Shown: positions 31,379 to 44,100, numbered from the stretch's first letter. The stretch: DNA of 64,000 nucleotides from Phymatolithon calcareum (GCA_977006965.1 OZ345380.1:1798001-1862000), one strand, 5' to 3'. Translations and numbers: made by a program. The notes: generated by a model not told the origin, from the sequence alone.

Positions 31379-32886
31379 ACGTGATATGTATGCTGAGAAT
31401 TTGCTTGGGTGGACAGGAGCCTCGAGAGCTTTGTTTCCTCCTTTCCTTCGGGATCATGATCTTGCTTGTGGTGTTCGCTGCCTCACTCGGCCCCATTTTC
31501 TCAACCTTCTCAAGGTATCTTTCAAATTGGTCGCATTTGGCTTTTCTCATCTTCTTCTTTAAGGGGATCTTCACCTCTCGGAGAGCTTCTTTATCAATTT
31601 CGAGGCCTGCTATCCTGTAAATCTTATATTGCCGGGTTCGTTTCTTGGTCAGTTTGTCGAGCTCCTTGTTCGAAAAACGTTTAAATCTCCGGGAGCTCGG
31701 CTTAGACGATGTCCACGGCTCCATCTGCTTTTCCCGAAAAATATTATACCAGTCGATAAACTCCCGTTTGTCAGTACAGGCACGCAGCTGCTCTATCATG
31801 CCCGGTACCCACTTCGACACTTCTTCTCTGTCCTTGTTTTTTTTCTCAGGCTTCGGCTCGGAGATTTTGAGATAACTTTCTTTCTTTGAGGGGTTATAAT
31901 CCTGTGATTCAGTACACTCATTGCTATAGGAATGTGTTCTGTGACACCCTCCCACATGCCATTCAACAGTTCGGGTACCTCTCCTTCTAGGGACTTCGTC
32001 ATAAAGATATCGATGTTGCTCTTGCCATGGTTGGAGACAAGCGCTGGTCTTGTTGTCGTCCTTATTCTCCAGTTGAATTTTGCGGCCCACGGAAAAATCT
32101 TGTTCCGTCTCCAATTTCCTGTGAGGTCCCAGTGCCTATGTCTTGCGTTAACGTCACCCACGATTACCGCGTTCCTCCTGCAATGCCGGTGGATGAATTC
32201 CAAACACTTGTCGTACTCCCCTCGACTCGCAAGAAGAAGAAGAAGTGTAAGTTTTTTATTTAAAAGTTGCCAACGCATCTGCAGACGCATGGGGCAACTT
32301 TGCGAAGGCCATTGGGCCACAAACAGGGTCTATCGTTCTTATATTTTAGCGTGGTCGATTTCGACACGATCTGGCGGAAATACCAAAACCTACCTCCGGC
32401 TTAGAGCCTCGAGGGGGAAAAATATTCCACTGTCTTGAGTCGCGGGTTTCAGGTTTCGAGAGCAGCCTTGGCCGCCTGATACATAGCAAGGATTTCGTTG
32501 AGTGCCCTCCTTGCAAAAGCACTTTCTTCATATGATAGTCGACTCGCAAGAGGAGATATGTAGACTACGGACACCGCAATGTCCATCACATTTGCAACCA
32601 CCACATGGAATGCTCTTATAGCCATCTTACCCAGTACTTTGGTTGGAGTACCGGCCTTAGTAATTAAAGCTACACCTCCTCGTGGTCGTTCCCGAGGGCC
32701 CTGCGGGCGGGTAAAACAAATTTGGTCGAAATTCACCCTGATCGCTGTGTCTTCTTTTTGAAAAATCTCCGTCAGCCCAAGGACTTGCACATGGCGTTTT
32801 GCCATGATTTGGGTGACCATTTTGGGCGTCTCTGCTGATCTGCCCACGTTAAAAGTAGAAAATACTATTCTGTTTACCAGGATCAT
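31371..32886 (-). pseudogene. LINE C ORF2 start: APE-type endonuclease and spacer
   Basis: ORF2 begins with ATG at 32886: FSTFNVGRSAETPKMVTQIM, LGLTEIFQKED, RPRGGVALI and VVYISPLASR. The retroposon interrupts at 32551. Past it, from 32221, the frame continues GEYDKCLEFIHRHC and NAVIVGDVNARHRHWD (the GD-NAR signature of exonuclease-endonuclease-phosphatase enzymes), then NHGKSNIDIFMTKSL. A frameshift near 31880 passes to the frame that ends at 31371, which holds a Lys-rich spacer before RT. Apart from the insertion and shift, the endonuclease motifs are recognisable. It would nick target DNA to prime reverse transcription. Confidence 0.75.
32235..32538 (-). mobile_element. (CTT)n-tailed retroposon, copy 2, in the LINE C endonuclease
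   Basis: A 304-bp insertion flanked by a perfect 13-bp duplication TCGACTCGCAAGA (32222-32234 and 32539-32551). On the minus strand it opens with about 30 codons (SYEESAFARRALNEILAMYQ, stop) that look like the tail of an ORF. It continues with CCCCCTCGAGG and the segment shared with 15097-15300, and finishes in CTT repeats. The short ORF tail suggests that the family derives from the 3' end of an autonomous LINE. Excision of 317 bp restores the endonuclease frame exactly. Confidence 0.85.
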
Positions 32887-33787
32887 GATTCCACAATTTC
32901 TTCAGCGTCCACGTGCGATGCTGGTATGGGGTTGGAATTATTTGTGGCTCTGTGTTTGGGGTCATGCTCTTCTGTTTCGCTAGCTTTGGGTGTCGATTCA
33001 CTCGTTGTACTCCCTTCAGGGGTTATGTTATCTTCTATGCTTTTGGTGCGGGAGCTTAAGGTCTTTTGGGCTTGGTTTGACCCTTCGGTGTTGTTACCAG
33101 TTGAAATATTGTCTCTATAAGCATCAAGCTCGGAGCTCTTCGGTTTGTGCACTTCTGTGGGGTTTTTCGAAAATTCTGAGCTTTCATTACATGCGGACAT
33201 ACTTCTCACTTCGCTTTCAAATTGCATGTCGACATCCGCTTGTGTCTCTGCAAGCGCTTTTCTCTCGAGTGCTTCTATTACTCCTTCTGCCTTCTTCTGG
33301 TTTTCTTTGTACCACTTTCGTGTGTGGAAGCCAGCCGTGTATCCTGCGCATTTCTCTATCCTCTTTCTTATAGCCCATAGATTCTTGAGTATACGATCAT
33401 CCCGTGAAACCAGTGTCTTATTAGACAGCGAGTCCTTGAGATTGTACTCTTTGTAGAGCCTTAGGCTCGCTGCTTTCATTGTCGCTATGACTCTGTCACT
33501 GCATTACTTGCTGGACAGTATTTCCAGCCTGAAGTTTCCAATGAACGAGAGTCCCATAGAGTGGAACTACCTCACTGGACCGGGTTTTTCGTATGTTGCT
33601 TCTAATTGCTCTTGACAACTTGATTACTCGCGAAGTGCGCCGGAGTCGGGCGCTCTAGGGCCGCGACTGCAGCATACGACATCGGCGAAGCCATCGGAGC
33701 CCGCTCTGGTTCTTTTTGGCTCGCCAGTACAGTCTTGCTTCCTGCATTATTCTCTTCCTCTTGTGTCGTACGGGATGGCGTGGCCAC
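32883..33787 (-). pseudogene. LINE C ORF1
   Basis: Two minus-strand frames, 33787-33602 (MATPSRTTQEEENN start; SYAAVAAL motif) and 33479-32883 (198 codons). The second has a basic helical N-terminus (KNLWAIRKRIEKCAGYTAGF) and a long Ser/Thr/Glu-rich tail. A break between 33602 and 33479 separates them. No RRM or CCHC knuckle is evident, so the RNA-binding role usual for ORF1 is by position only. The stop codon of this ORF and the ORF2 start overlap as ATGA at 32886-32883. Confidence 0.55.
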
Positions 33788-34631
33788 GGAAGGGGCTGCC
33801 CGTTCCTGTTACCCATTCACATTGCGGCTTTCACGTCTAGTCCACCAAAGCTTGATTGTGGCGTTGGTCTGATGTTTCTGCAACGTATACACTCCGTACG
33901 AGGCTGGCAGAGAGTGTGTCATGCACACGAGTTATGTTCTCAGGAGTCTGCCTTTTTGCTGTTGTAACGTATTGGGTCCCTTTCGTGCTGACAATATTGC
34001 AGTGCAGTGCAATGGGAGGGGCGCTCACAGCTGCACTTAGTAGAGGATGAGAAAATTGCCGCCGAAATGCTCCTATTGTTGTCAAGTGGAGTACTCTAAA
34101 ACCCTGAAGAGCTCTTGTCTCCTGTAGAACACCGGAGTATTTTGCAAAATTGGATTCCGGTTTCCTGAAATCCGCGGATGTTCAATAGCGATGCGCGGGA
34201 AGGTCATCTGCTAGCCCTTCACCGCTGCGTATGGTACTGAGCCGATGCAAGCCTGGTACCAATCCTCACCTCAGAGTACCTATCCTCCGTGCTGTCGCGA
34301 CAGATTTTCTCTCCGAACATGCGGTCGTCGTCACCTGGCCCGTGCTCGAACACTGCAACAAAGGGTCATTCTGTTAAAACTGAGCATTGAACGGACTAGA
34401 GTCAAGCATGTTCATAGATACATTGGCCGCAACAAAATCAAATAGCAAGAAAAACAATTGCTATAGTTAATTAGAACGATAAGTGACGATAACAAATATT
34501 GATCACCTTTGTGAGCCAAATTCTGCTACTTTAGCCCAGGAATCGACTTCGGGTGATACCTTCAAGGAAAATACGAGGAAGTTTATGTCCAAATGATAAC
34601 AAACCCAGCCCTTCTTCGAATGTTTTTCCCA

Positions 34632-35475
34632 GAGGAAGTAGAATTAACATTCTTCAACCAAGTAAGCGGGACATTTGCCCGAGAAAGGACGGATAGACTC
34701 CGTCTTCTGTGCAGGATTCAAACTGCCCCACATCGACGAGAAATCTTGGCCTTCAAAATGCTGAGAAGGAGCAAGGCGAAAGAACGTATGTATGTAAATA
34801 AAGCGCAGAAACAACCATGCATGGCAGCACACAAGGAAATATATCGTCGCGATGGATACCAGGGAACCGTTTGGTGAAGCCGTAAAGGACATCTAAACTA
34901 ACCAGTCCTCACAAACATTTCGATCCAAATTTCTGGCAATGGAAGGAGACCGCCTCGAATCGAAGCGAAAAAAGAAGATTCCATACGACAGGACAAGGGA
35001 ATTGCCATCAACCCTCAAGTTCCCCAAGGTGAAGCACAGGCAGCTCGCGCTGCAGTATGCCTGTGGCGGATTCCCACAGGTGTCAATCACAAGTATGGCT
35101 GAAGAATTCAGCACCAGAGCTAGAGAGCATATGAAGACCCTTGAACGCACGCTAGCAGGGTACGACTTCGAAGGAGAAAAAAGACTGGAAGCCGAAAAGG
35201 CTCTAGATGAGCTCTTACTATTTAGCAAGATACTCGTTGAACGCATGGAGAACAAAGAAGGTCTGTAATTGATTCGCAGAAGGCAAGGCAAAAAGCGGTT
35301 GAACCCAAGCCCCAACAACCCCGTAGAGGACTGAGATAAGATTACCTTGGATCATAATTTTTCCTGTCCGCCCTTCTGGTGGGCGTTTCATGAGCTGCAC
35401 AAGGTAGGTAGCATCTGCGGAAGCCTTGCCCATATCTTCGGAAGTCTGTGGGGCTTTTAAATAATCTTGGAAAAA
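34632..35475 (+). mobile_element. LINE family A fragment within copy 2
   Basis: Same insertion as 4735-5578, carried along by the segment duplication. Its C-terminal frame (34939-35268) lacks the TAA present in copy 1 and runs to the native end VERMENKEGL. The upstream piece (34593-34877) ends at the same frameshift. Confidence 0.75.
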
Positions 35476-35942
35476 AAGAGTGCATTGGGATTGTACACGA
35501 ATAAACTAACTACAAAACCATACTTTCCTCGTGGCTCACCTTTAACCGCTGCAATGGTTGCTATACATATCTCTCAGACACTACGTTCCACGTTCAAGCG
35601 TGAACTCCTGTGCATATCACAACGGTTGCATTCACGGAAAGTATGTTGCCGGAGGCGCAGGAGCTCCACCTCGTACAGAAGCGAGAAGAAAAATGTCTGG
35701 GTTCGCCTGTGGTGCGTCTACAGCATGGTAAGTGCTTGGTATTAACGGTACCAACTGCCGGTCCAAGGACGGGTGCTGATTCGACAATTCTTGTAATCTC
35801 GACCTGACAGTTTCCAAAAACTCGCATGCTGCATTGCAGCGAATGCCTGGTGTTAATAATACCCGTGGATTAGAGTGGTACACTCACTGTGTTCACAGTG
35901 TTATGCCTCGCTATTTAAGATTCCTGTGAAATGCTCCAATAA

Positions 35943-36297
35943 TCCATACCTTGGGGGCGCGATTCAAATGACATTTGTTGTTGAAGTAAGGGTCGTGTGC
36001 ATCTCGAATGATCCCATGAAGCGATGCAGTTGGCCCTGTTCTCCACTGGACGATCCATTAATCCATACGAAGTGGATGCGACTCAAATAATATCCATTGT
36101 TGAGGTAAGGGTCGTGTGTATTGCTGATGATCCCATGAAGCGATGCAATTGGCCTTGCTCTCCACCGGGCGATCCAATAATCCGTACGGAGTGGACGCGA
36201 TTCAAATGACATTTGTTGTTGAGGTAAGGGTCCCATGCACCGCTGATAATCGCGTGAACGATGGAGCTGGCCTTGCTTGTCACTGGGCACTTTTTGT
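35943..36297. repeat. 119-bp tandem repeat, copy 2
   Basis: Same three-copy array as 6046-6400 with a few substitutions. Each copy keeps the GAAGTAAGG/GAGGTAAGG word, so the array predates the segment duplication. Confidence 0.8.
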
Positions 36298-37425
36298 GTC
36301 GCTTGCTACACTTTCCCTCTTCCTCGATTTCTCGATCGAGACGAAACCACGGTGGAACATACTGTAGCTAATAATTGTACGTCACTCAGTTGACCTGTAG
36401 AATATTGATCTGACACTGATTTAACAAAAGGATGAAGGTTTTTCTATATTGAGCGAGACACATAGGTAAACCGGCAGGAACCTTTGCAGTGAGGGCCTCA
36501 ATGTTAGAAAGTTGAACGCAACTCGAAAAATGGAAACATATGGTGCCCACCTGCTTCTTGAAAAGAAGCGTCCAACGGTTCTACATTGGTCTTCCATTTT
36601 CAATTATTTCAAAGGTTTTATTTCATCTTGCGGTGAAGGAGCAGGAGATCTGAAAATTATACAACGAAGAGTCGACAATTCTAAAATCGGGGTTGCTCTC
36701 TGTTAGAAACACATTGCTTCCGAGCGCCCATTGCCAAGGCCGCAGCGTGTGCCACCACAGCCCTTCTGCAGTCGAAGCAATGTTAAAGGTGGTTAGCTAC
36801 TCAACGGGAGGTTAAATGGCACCTTGATTCATACGCATATTTCTTATGTTTCTACCCTTCTACAGTCTTGAGGTACACCGATCCATTCCTTCAAAAATTT
36901 GACTTTTCTTCCTCATTCTCGTTTCATTGCCTCAGAGAAAACTTCTTTGTCTGAAAGGTTTCAGATACTGGAGGGATCGCCTCATTTTGCTCAACATCTG
37001 GCTGCAGTGACAGAAAAGGACCATGTCTTCGAACATTCCTAGAATGTCTTTTCATCTTCGGATATGGATCGAGAAAGCAGTCTTAGGAAAAATTTCCGTT
37101 ACGTTCTGTTTCGCTTCCGGTATATCGCCGACATACCATCCAATGCGTTCTGGAATCAGCATAGAGAAACGGTTTTCTGACTATTTTTTGGTGCACCTTC
37201 CGGGACGGGAATATTTGCAGCACTGAATAGTCGATCGCTCACGACAAACTCATACGCGGGACAATCAGGGCTTCAGTATGGTCCATAGACAGGGAATTGA
37301 ATATAGTCTTTCCGATTTCTGCTTTGGTATGCACTTGGATGCGATTCATCCATTTATCGTAGTTGGATATTGGCATTGTTTACGGCTTATAACTTCAAAC
37401 CTTGAAAAAGCAGCATGGCCAAAAG

Positions 37426-37893
37426 CCAACTCCGACGAATACTGTTCGCAAAAGAAGGCACGAGGCTCGAAGCAAGAAGAAGGAGGAAAATATCGTACGA
37501 CAAACCGGATGAGATCCCGGCCATCCTCAGGTTTACCAAGGTGAGAAATCGACAGCTGGCCATAAAATACGCAAGCGGAAAGTTCCCTCAAGTGAGCACG
37601 ACGCTAATATCGAATACATTCGGAACGGCAGCAGAGCACCACCTGGAGACCATACGTATGAACCTAACAAAGTATGAACTGGACTCCGGAGAAATGATAA
37701 GAACGGAAAAGGCATTAGACTCCATACTACTCTACAGCGTCACAATAATTGACAATATGGAAAACGACGAGTCTCTGTATTAAGGACCAGGCGATATACT
37801 AGAATGAACAAGTTACGAAAAGCTGCTCCCGTACAGTCTTAGGAGTGTTAATGAGGGCTTTCAAATAAACAACTAAACAGTTGCAAAAAAAAA
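37426..37893 (+). mobile_element. 5'-truncated LINE (family B) insertion with empty site in copy 1
   Basis: 468 bp ending in nine A, flanked by the 13-bp duplication GCATGGCCAAAAG (37413-37425 and 37894-37906). Copy 1 has the same sequence once, uninterrupted, at 7514-7526. The insert encodes the last ~118 residues of a LINE ORF2 (LEARRRRKISYDKPDEIPAI, ending DNMENDESLY), stop at about 37783, then a short 3' UTR. It is a textbook target-primed insertion younger than the duplication. A diverged relative is at 58136-58856. Confidence 0.95.
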
Positions 37894-38175
37894 GCATGGC
37901 CAAAAGCGACGCGATCAGCGGACGATCTGTTTGTGTCAATCGGAGGCATGTGGAGAACTGCAAATCAGCTTCGCACTGTTTTACCGGATTGCCTTGTGCT
38001 TCAGATATTTCTGGAACATAAGGCATGCCTGATGCGGACTCTCCCTCTTCAGGTAGGGCTGAAACTTCACAAGACTGCGAAGATCTATAAAACGTTAAAT
38101 CTCTCTGGTTCAGGGAAACGTATAAAATCTTGTCGAGGATGCTGCTATGGCTGAACGCAAGCAATACTTTGTTCT

Positions 38176-38592
38176 GTGAAAACTATTCTCTGTATCGCTT
38201 CTGAACAATCTCGCCTCGAGACTCTTTTCGTCATTCATTTAGCCTTAGCAGAAAGTCATGTTCGAGAAGATCTTATCCGTCGGCTTGAACTGGCTCAAAC
38301 GCTACCTGTATCCCAAAAGGCCGATATACTTTTCGAAATCCCCGGTACATTGCCCAAAAATGTTGTGCTGACCAACGGCAAGCAACTACCTTTGACGGTC
38401 CCGAACGGACTTCTCACCTGCGCACAGTGTATGCCCCTGCTCGGTAAAATAAATGCGTCATTTGTCCAGAGCTTCTTTTGCAACCAAGCCCCAGCCTCGT
38501 CCTTGTCCACTTTCATTTTCAAACGAAATCTTGGCAAACCACAACTCGTGAGGCCAAGGCATTCCCGCAGCTGTGAAGCATCGAAACCGTAG
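38176..38592 (+). CDS. Hypothetical protein conserved among repeat copies (copy 2)
   Basis: 138-codon frame starting GTG, the same length as 7796-8212 and differing at only a few residues. Function unknown. It is preserved open in both recent copies. See the entry at 7796 for the comparison with the inverted, older copy. Confidence 0.25.
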   Translation: MKTILCIASEQSRLETLFVIHLALAESHVREDLIRRLELAQTLPVSQKADILFEIPGTLPKNVVLTNGKQLPLTVPNGLLTCAQCMPLLGKINASFVQSFFCNQAPASSLSTFIFKRNLGKPQLVRPRHSRSCEASKP

Positions 38593-38775
38593 GACGCTTC
38601 ATGAAGTTGACTTCAGCGTTTAATTAAAACGATTCTGCAACCAAAAGAAGTCAGGAAGTGCTAGATTTGAAAAAAGTGTAAAGTCTGTTCTGAAACAAAA
38701 AGCTAAGCACAAATTGCAACGAGAGCTAAATACAACGGTGGGTAGCACAAGGGCAAGACCTCGACAACTTCTCGA

Positions 38776-39811
38776 AAATAGGCGCACTGGAGTGTTGAGC
38801 AAGAAGAGGGCGGGCGGACACCACTCTCCCAGGCGCCCGTCCCTGCCGTTGCCCGCTCCCCATCATCAACCACAACGCCCACATCCCTAACATCGCTCTC
38901 CGCTCGCCAACACCTGACCCGTGCCGCATCCCGATACACGACGCGCCAGAAATCCTGAAAACAACTTTCCGTCCATACCGCTGCCCCGTCAACCGTCTAC
39001 ACAACGTCGCCGTTCCGCAATCCATGGTGCCCCCCGCCGCCCGCGACACGCACACCATCCACATCATCTGACAAACCAAACGCAGCACGCACGAACGGGA
39101 ACGCCACTGTGTGCACCCGGAGTCCCGGTAGTGCGCTCAATCTGACAACACGTATCGAATCCTCGACCACACATCGCAACAGCGCCACAGGCACAGCATA
39201 AGTGTACTCTCCATCGCAGACACGCGCGGCAGTGGCTGCAAACATGTCGACGACATTGCCGCCGCGCGCATCTTACACCGGCGAGCCAGAGTGACCCGGT
39301 CCGAGCGCGACGCGCCGGTTGGAGACCACGAGCCCAGGAAGCATCGCACCCGTCGCATTCAATCTGTCCCGTACGCCCATCACCCGCATTGCATTCTGCG
39401 GCTTCCGCGAGCACTGCGAGCGTCGCGACGGGAACGGAAGCACATCGCGAGCGGTGTCCACAAGGCTCAGGGGCTGTGACGCGACGGTGACAGCCAGCGG
39501 CGAGCAGCAAAGCATGGAGATATCTGCCGCGCGGCAGACGCGGAGGAGATGGGCGCGGTGCGGTGGCCGGCGATGGTGATTTTAGATGCGTGCACCATGA
39601 GGTGGAAACAGGTCAGGAAGTTACCTGGTGTTACGCACAAGGCTGCACCGTGGAATTTTATGCCGTTCCAAAGAGACACCTCGACTTGATATACATGTTG
39701 TGCGTATGCGTGCGCGCTTGTCGCATTGCGAGGGCCCAGTGTGCAGATTTTCACATGGTAGTTCGTGCGATTCGGAAGGCGGGAAGGAGACAATGCATGC
39801 AAAAGCCGCAT
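38776..39811 (-). pseudogene. Degenerate trypsin-like protease piece, copy 2
   Basis: Same architecture and damage as 8400-9434: a His segment, DIAML-type Asp segment, and GPGHSGSP in place of GDSG, followed by a stop. Frame breaks match those of copy 1, so inactivation preceded the segment duplication. It lies 1.4 kb upstream of the NLR-like gene, on the opposite strand. Confidence 0.6.
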
Positions 39812-40492
39812 GGATAGCCATTACTGTTCCGAAATGAGGACCTGCCGTGACGTCCTTCTTGATCAATAGTGGATCAAGGTTTGGCTACACGTGGCAAAGC
39901 GGATGACAAGGACTGCTTGCACAAGTCTGTTTCCACCGGAGGTTCATCTTCCCAGTCAGTTCCTTGCTCGCTCTATCCTATGCAGTACTACAGTATATCG
40001 GATGTCGACGGTGCAGGGATCGCAGAGATACAGTAGTTTTATTCCTTTCTATTGAGCTTCTCGGAGGTACGAAGTATTGTGCGATCGAAACGGACAGAAA
40101 TTCCGCGAAAAGAGCTGACTCGCGGCGTGGTTCTTGGCCTGACATGCCAACTACTGTAGAGCCGATTCACTTGCTGCAGCGGTCTCTTAAACTTCCTTGA
40201 AGGACATAAATTTAACTGTAACAGAAACAGTTTAAAATAGTGCATCGAAGAGTGTGCCACCTGGAAACGTTCACATGCGAAAGCCATGTACTATACAGTA
40301 GAGAGGTGCAACTATTTGTGAGAAACATGCGTTGTGTGCTATCATAGCTGCTGAAATGCAGCTTACAAAACTGCCTTGCACGATTTCTCATGCAGATGAA
40401 TCAGTCCACAAAGCAAAAGCTCAGCACTTAAGGAAGCCTCGCATGTGAAGCTCTGAAAAATAATATAGCAAAAAAGCCCGAAGCATCATGTT

Positions 40493-41185
40493 TGTCTGAT
40501 ATTGCCGCTGACTGCCCCAAAAGCCACGTTTGATCTGAGTGGCGAGTGGAGTGAGTACTGTATACCGCAAGTACCTACAGTTCAGTTCTATGTTTTACCA
40601 TCTGTTTGGAGTATCACACCGGGTTCAAATATTCGCCAAAGCCCCCAACTCGAGCATAAGTTTGCATTGTCGGCGTATCTTTGCCGTGTACTTGAGTGGT
40701 ATGCAAAAGCAAATTGTCGTGCCCACATACTGTCAATACTTGGTTCCATCACGGATTTGTAAATCCAGATAGCAAGGACTTTCTGATGAATCCAACTTTT
40801 TCATTTGATTACATCCGATTCAATTTTGGTGGTGAATTTTGACGTGGAATGCGTGCAATGAGGACTGCCTCCCTCGAGAATATTCTGATTCTGGTACTGT
40901 AGCCTTACAGGCGGATGGAGATGTTCGTTGGAAAATCAGATTGCACCAACACTGTATGATACCCACGTTCACCTATGATACTGTACACCTGTAGGGTGAT
41001 ATTGCGCGCGTTAAACTAACGCCTCTGCACAAAAATACGCACTCCCACCAAGACTGTTTCTTAGGGACACTGGTGCTCCCGTCCTCCAATCCTGCCTGAG
41101 GAGGTTTGCAAAACACGCCACACAAAGTGGAAAGCTGCGAGCTTGAGGACAGGGCTGTGCCTCGACATCTATTCCCTTTGCCGGA
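40493..41185. other. Upstream region of the NLR-like gene
   Basis: No gene. Short frames only. It presumably holds the promoter and 5' UTR of the gene starting at 41186, though no clear TATA box or named motif was identified. Confidence 0.5.
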
Positions 41186-44100
41186 ATGGCCGGAATGGCT
41201 GAAGCCGGTCTTGTGCTCGGAGTTGTGGGCATGATCAACCAGTTGGCACAGAGATTATCCAACTTCAAGAAGCGCTGCGAAGACTTTGGGTCACTGCCGG
41301 ACAACTGGGATTCTTCAATCAAGTCCTTCGAAGTCTGCAAAACAAGTGTTGAAAGAATCGAAGCAATGCTTGAGAATGACAAGGAATGCATTGGGGAACT
41401 TGCGACAAGCACATTTTGTACTATTCTCAAGAACGTTGAGGAGTATCTGACAAGGGCAGAGAGCATCTTGAAGAGCTTAGAGGATGAGTTTACAAGAGAG
41501 AGCTCTCCTGCAACTGCGAGTGGGAGCTCTCATGTTGTCGGTAATTCTTCGAAACAAGGGTGTCTTCCATATCTTCCGTGTCTTCCACGGCGAAGAAGGA
41601 ATCGAATTGTTGACGGTCGTCCGGTGAATGAGGGCAAGCTATTTTCTAGTGTGAACAAGGTGAAAACAGAGCTTGAAAAACTTGACGCAATATGGAAGGA
41701 GGCTCAACCCGCGATTGAACGAGTAGCAATTGCTCTTGTTACCCCGTCCATGAGAGTTATTGACAGGGAGCCATATGACGAATACGTTGCGCATTTTGAT
41801 GAGCCCCCGCTTTCAAACAAAGTGGTGCTAAACTTCAATGGTGAAACCATGGAGGCATACTTGAAGCGTGAAGTATTGTCGAACTCTGCCGGTGAAAGGG
41901 TGACGGCTGCTTTTAGTCCGGGAGTGCTTGGGGCGGTGGGAATGGGTGGCGTGGGGAAAACCGTTGCACTTCAAGCTCTTTGCCGTGAATCGGAAGTGAA
42001 GAACAAGTACGTGGACGGGGTGTTCTTCATCACTGTTGGACAAGACGCTACTGAAAAGAAGGTGATTGAAGGTGTTGCACTCTTCGTTGAAAGCTCGGAC
42101 GGCAAGTGTCTTGCCAGGGATATCACAAATAAGGAATCTGCGGAATCAGCTGCTAAACAAGCGTCTCTTTGGTTCAAAGGTAGGTGTGCCCTGTTCGTAT
42201 GCGATGATATCTGGTCGTTCGAGGGATACCCAATCGGATATCTAAGTTCGCTTAAGCTGTTGCTTTGCAACTCACCGTCAAGTGCGATGGTGATATCGAC
42301 AAGGGAGAAGTCCATCTCACAACAGTTCGTCGAGGTGAAGTTCAGTCCGCGCGAAGTTCGCGGGGAGCAGGCGTCGATAATTCTGGGCAAGTATGCTGGC
42401 ATCGAAAGTGAATCTTTTGATGAATCAAGCGAGACTTGGACGGCATTTGGAGACATCTTGGATGTGTGCGGTGGACTGCCAGTGGCATTAGGTGCTGCTG
42501 GAACAAGTCTGCGCAACTTAATCGAAGAAAAAGGTGGCATCATTGGTCAGTCGGTAGTGACATATGCGCATGAGCTGAAAGAGAACATCGAAAGTGTAGG
42601 AGACGGAAGTGTCGATGAGTACCGGGGACTGAGAGCTGTGGTTAAGACGAGTTTGAAGCATTGCGAAGATTGGGCGGGTGGCGATGAAGGTCGGAGGAAG
42701 GTTGGATGCGAATTGAGCGTGAGAGAAAAGTTTGAAGCGCTGAGTGTTCTACGCAAGCAGGCTTGGATTCCTCGGACATGCCTTCAACGTCTGTGGGAGA
42801 CAAACGAGCGAGCGACTAAGCAAGTTATGTCTAAGCTTTCAGACATGCACTTAGTTTTACGTCGCTGGCAGGCAACGCCAGCGGGAGAGGTTGACGGTCT
42901 GGCACTGCACGATCTCATGCTTGAACAAGCCAAGGCACTATCCATTGAAAACAATCGTGCTTCTCTTTGGCATGCACGGTTGCTCGAAGGATACATTCGG
43001 AAAGAGGCTGGTAACGTGGTGCAGTCAAATACGTATGGTTGTCGCGAGTGGTGGGATTGTAAAAAAGTACCGGAGGATGGGTACATCGAAAAGAATCTCG
43101 CTCGACACTTGGGGATGAGCGAAGGGTGTGAGCTGGAATCGTTGCTGTGTGATGTACGATGGTTGCAGAGGCGAATGAAGGTTGGAGGAATAGTGGCTCT
43201 GCGAGACGATTTTGAGGAATTATGTCATGGTAGCGAACGAGCTATTGGGGCGGACGCAGTGCGCAGGGCGGTGGAAGAAAGCTGGGTGAACATCAACAAT
43301 AGTATACACGCAACTCCGTTTGAAATATACGGTCGGTTGCAATCACAGTGCGCATCATCAGAGTTTGTGCAGCGGTTCCTGTCAAGTGTGTCGATGCATG
43401 TTCCGAAGCCTCACTATGTGCCGAATCACGAGCTGCGATGGAGAGCCGATGTCGGACAACTTTTCCGTATCGACTTTGAGGAGGAGGTTAGAGCCATGTG
43501 TTTGAGCGATGAACAAAATATCATTGCAGTTGGGCAAGGACACGAAATGCATGTTTTCGATTTGCAAGCTATGTGTACTGTGCACAGACTGAAAGGTCAT
43601 GAGGATATGATCACCAGTGTTGCCACGAGCGTGGATGGAAGTCGGATTGCGTCGGGATCTAAAGACAGTACTGTTCGTGTGTGGGATGGGGAGAGCGGAG
43701 AATGCGTACTGGGACCACTCCTTGGACACGAGGAATTTGTGAACTGCGTTGCAATGAGCGGGGACGGAAGTCGGATTGTTTCGGGATCTTGGGACAATAC
43801 TGTTCGTGTGTGGGATGGGGAGAGCGCAGAATGCGTACTGGGACCACTCCGTGGACACGAGAAATCTGTGAACTGCGTTCTAATGAGCGGGGACGGAAGT
43901 CGGATTGTTTCGGGATCTTTGGACAAGACTGTTCGTGTATGGGATGGGGAGAGCGGAGAATGCGTACTGGGACCACTCCGTGGACACGAGAAATCTGTGA
44001 ACTGCGTTGCAATGAGCGGAGACGGAAGTCGGATTGTTTCGGGATCTTGGGACAAGACCGTTCGTGTGTGGGATGGGGAGAGCGGAGAATGCGTACTGGG

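Larger units (their letters stand above)
28672..33800 (-). mobile_element. LINE C: long non-LTR retrotransposon copy, mosaic and interrupted
   Basis: Read on the minus strand from 33787: ORF1, an overlapping ORF2 with APE-type endonuclease, a spacer ORF, RT, C-terminal domain and a 3' UTR ending in eight A at about 28672-28679. It is interrupted by a retroposon in the endonuclease (32235-32538) and by hAT-6 in the RT (30407-30960). Frame breaks occur at about 31880 and 29700. The RT start appears twice in series around 31157, so two related LINEs may be fused. The 3' A tail abuts another RT scrap (28610-28671, VTYLGVSLDPG). Confidence 0.75.
33823..40492 (+). repeat. 6.3-kb dispersed repeat unit, copy 2
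   Basis: Partner of 3937-10224, starting at the same TGCGGCTTTCACG. It differs by scattered substitutions, small indels near 40230 and 40350, and a 468-bp LINE insertion with its 13-bp duplication at 37413-37906. The left edge lies within about 35 bp of LINE C ORF1. The right edge fades near 40492, 0.7 kb upstream of the NLR gene. High identity implies recent duplication. Confidence 0.85.
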
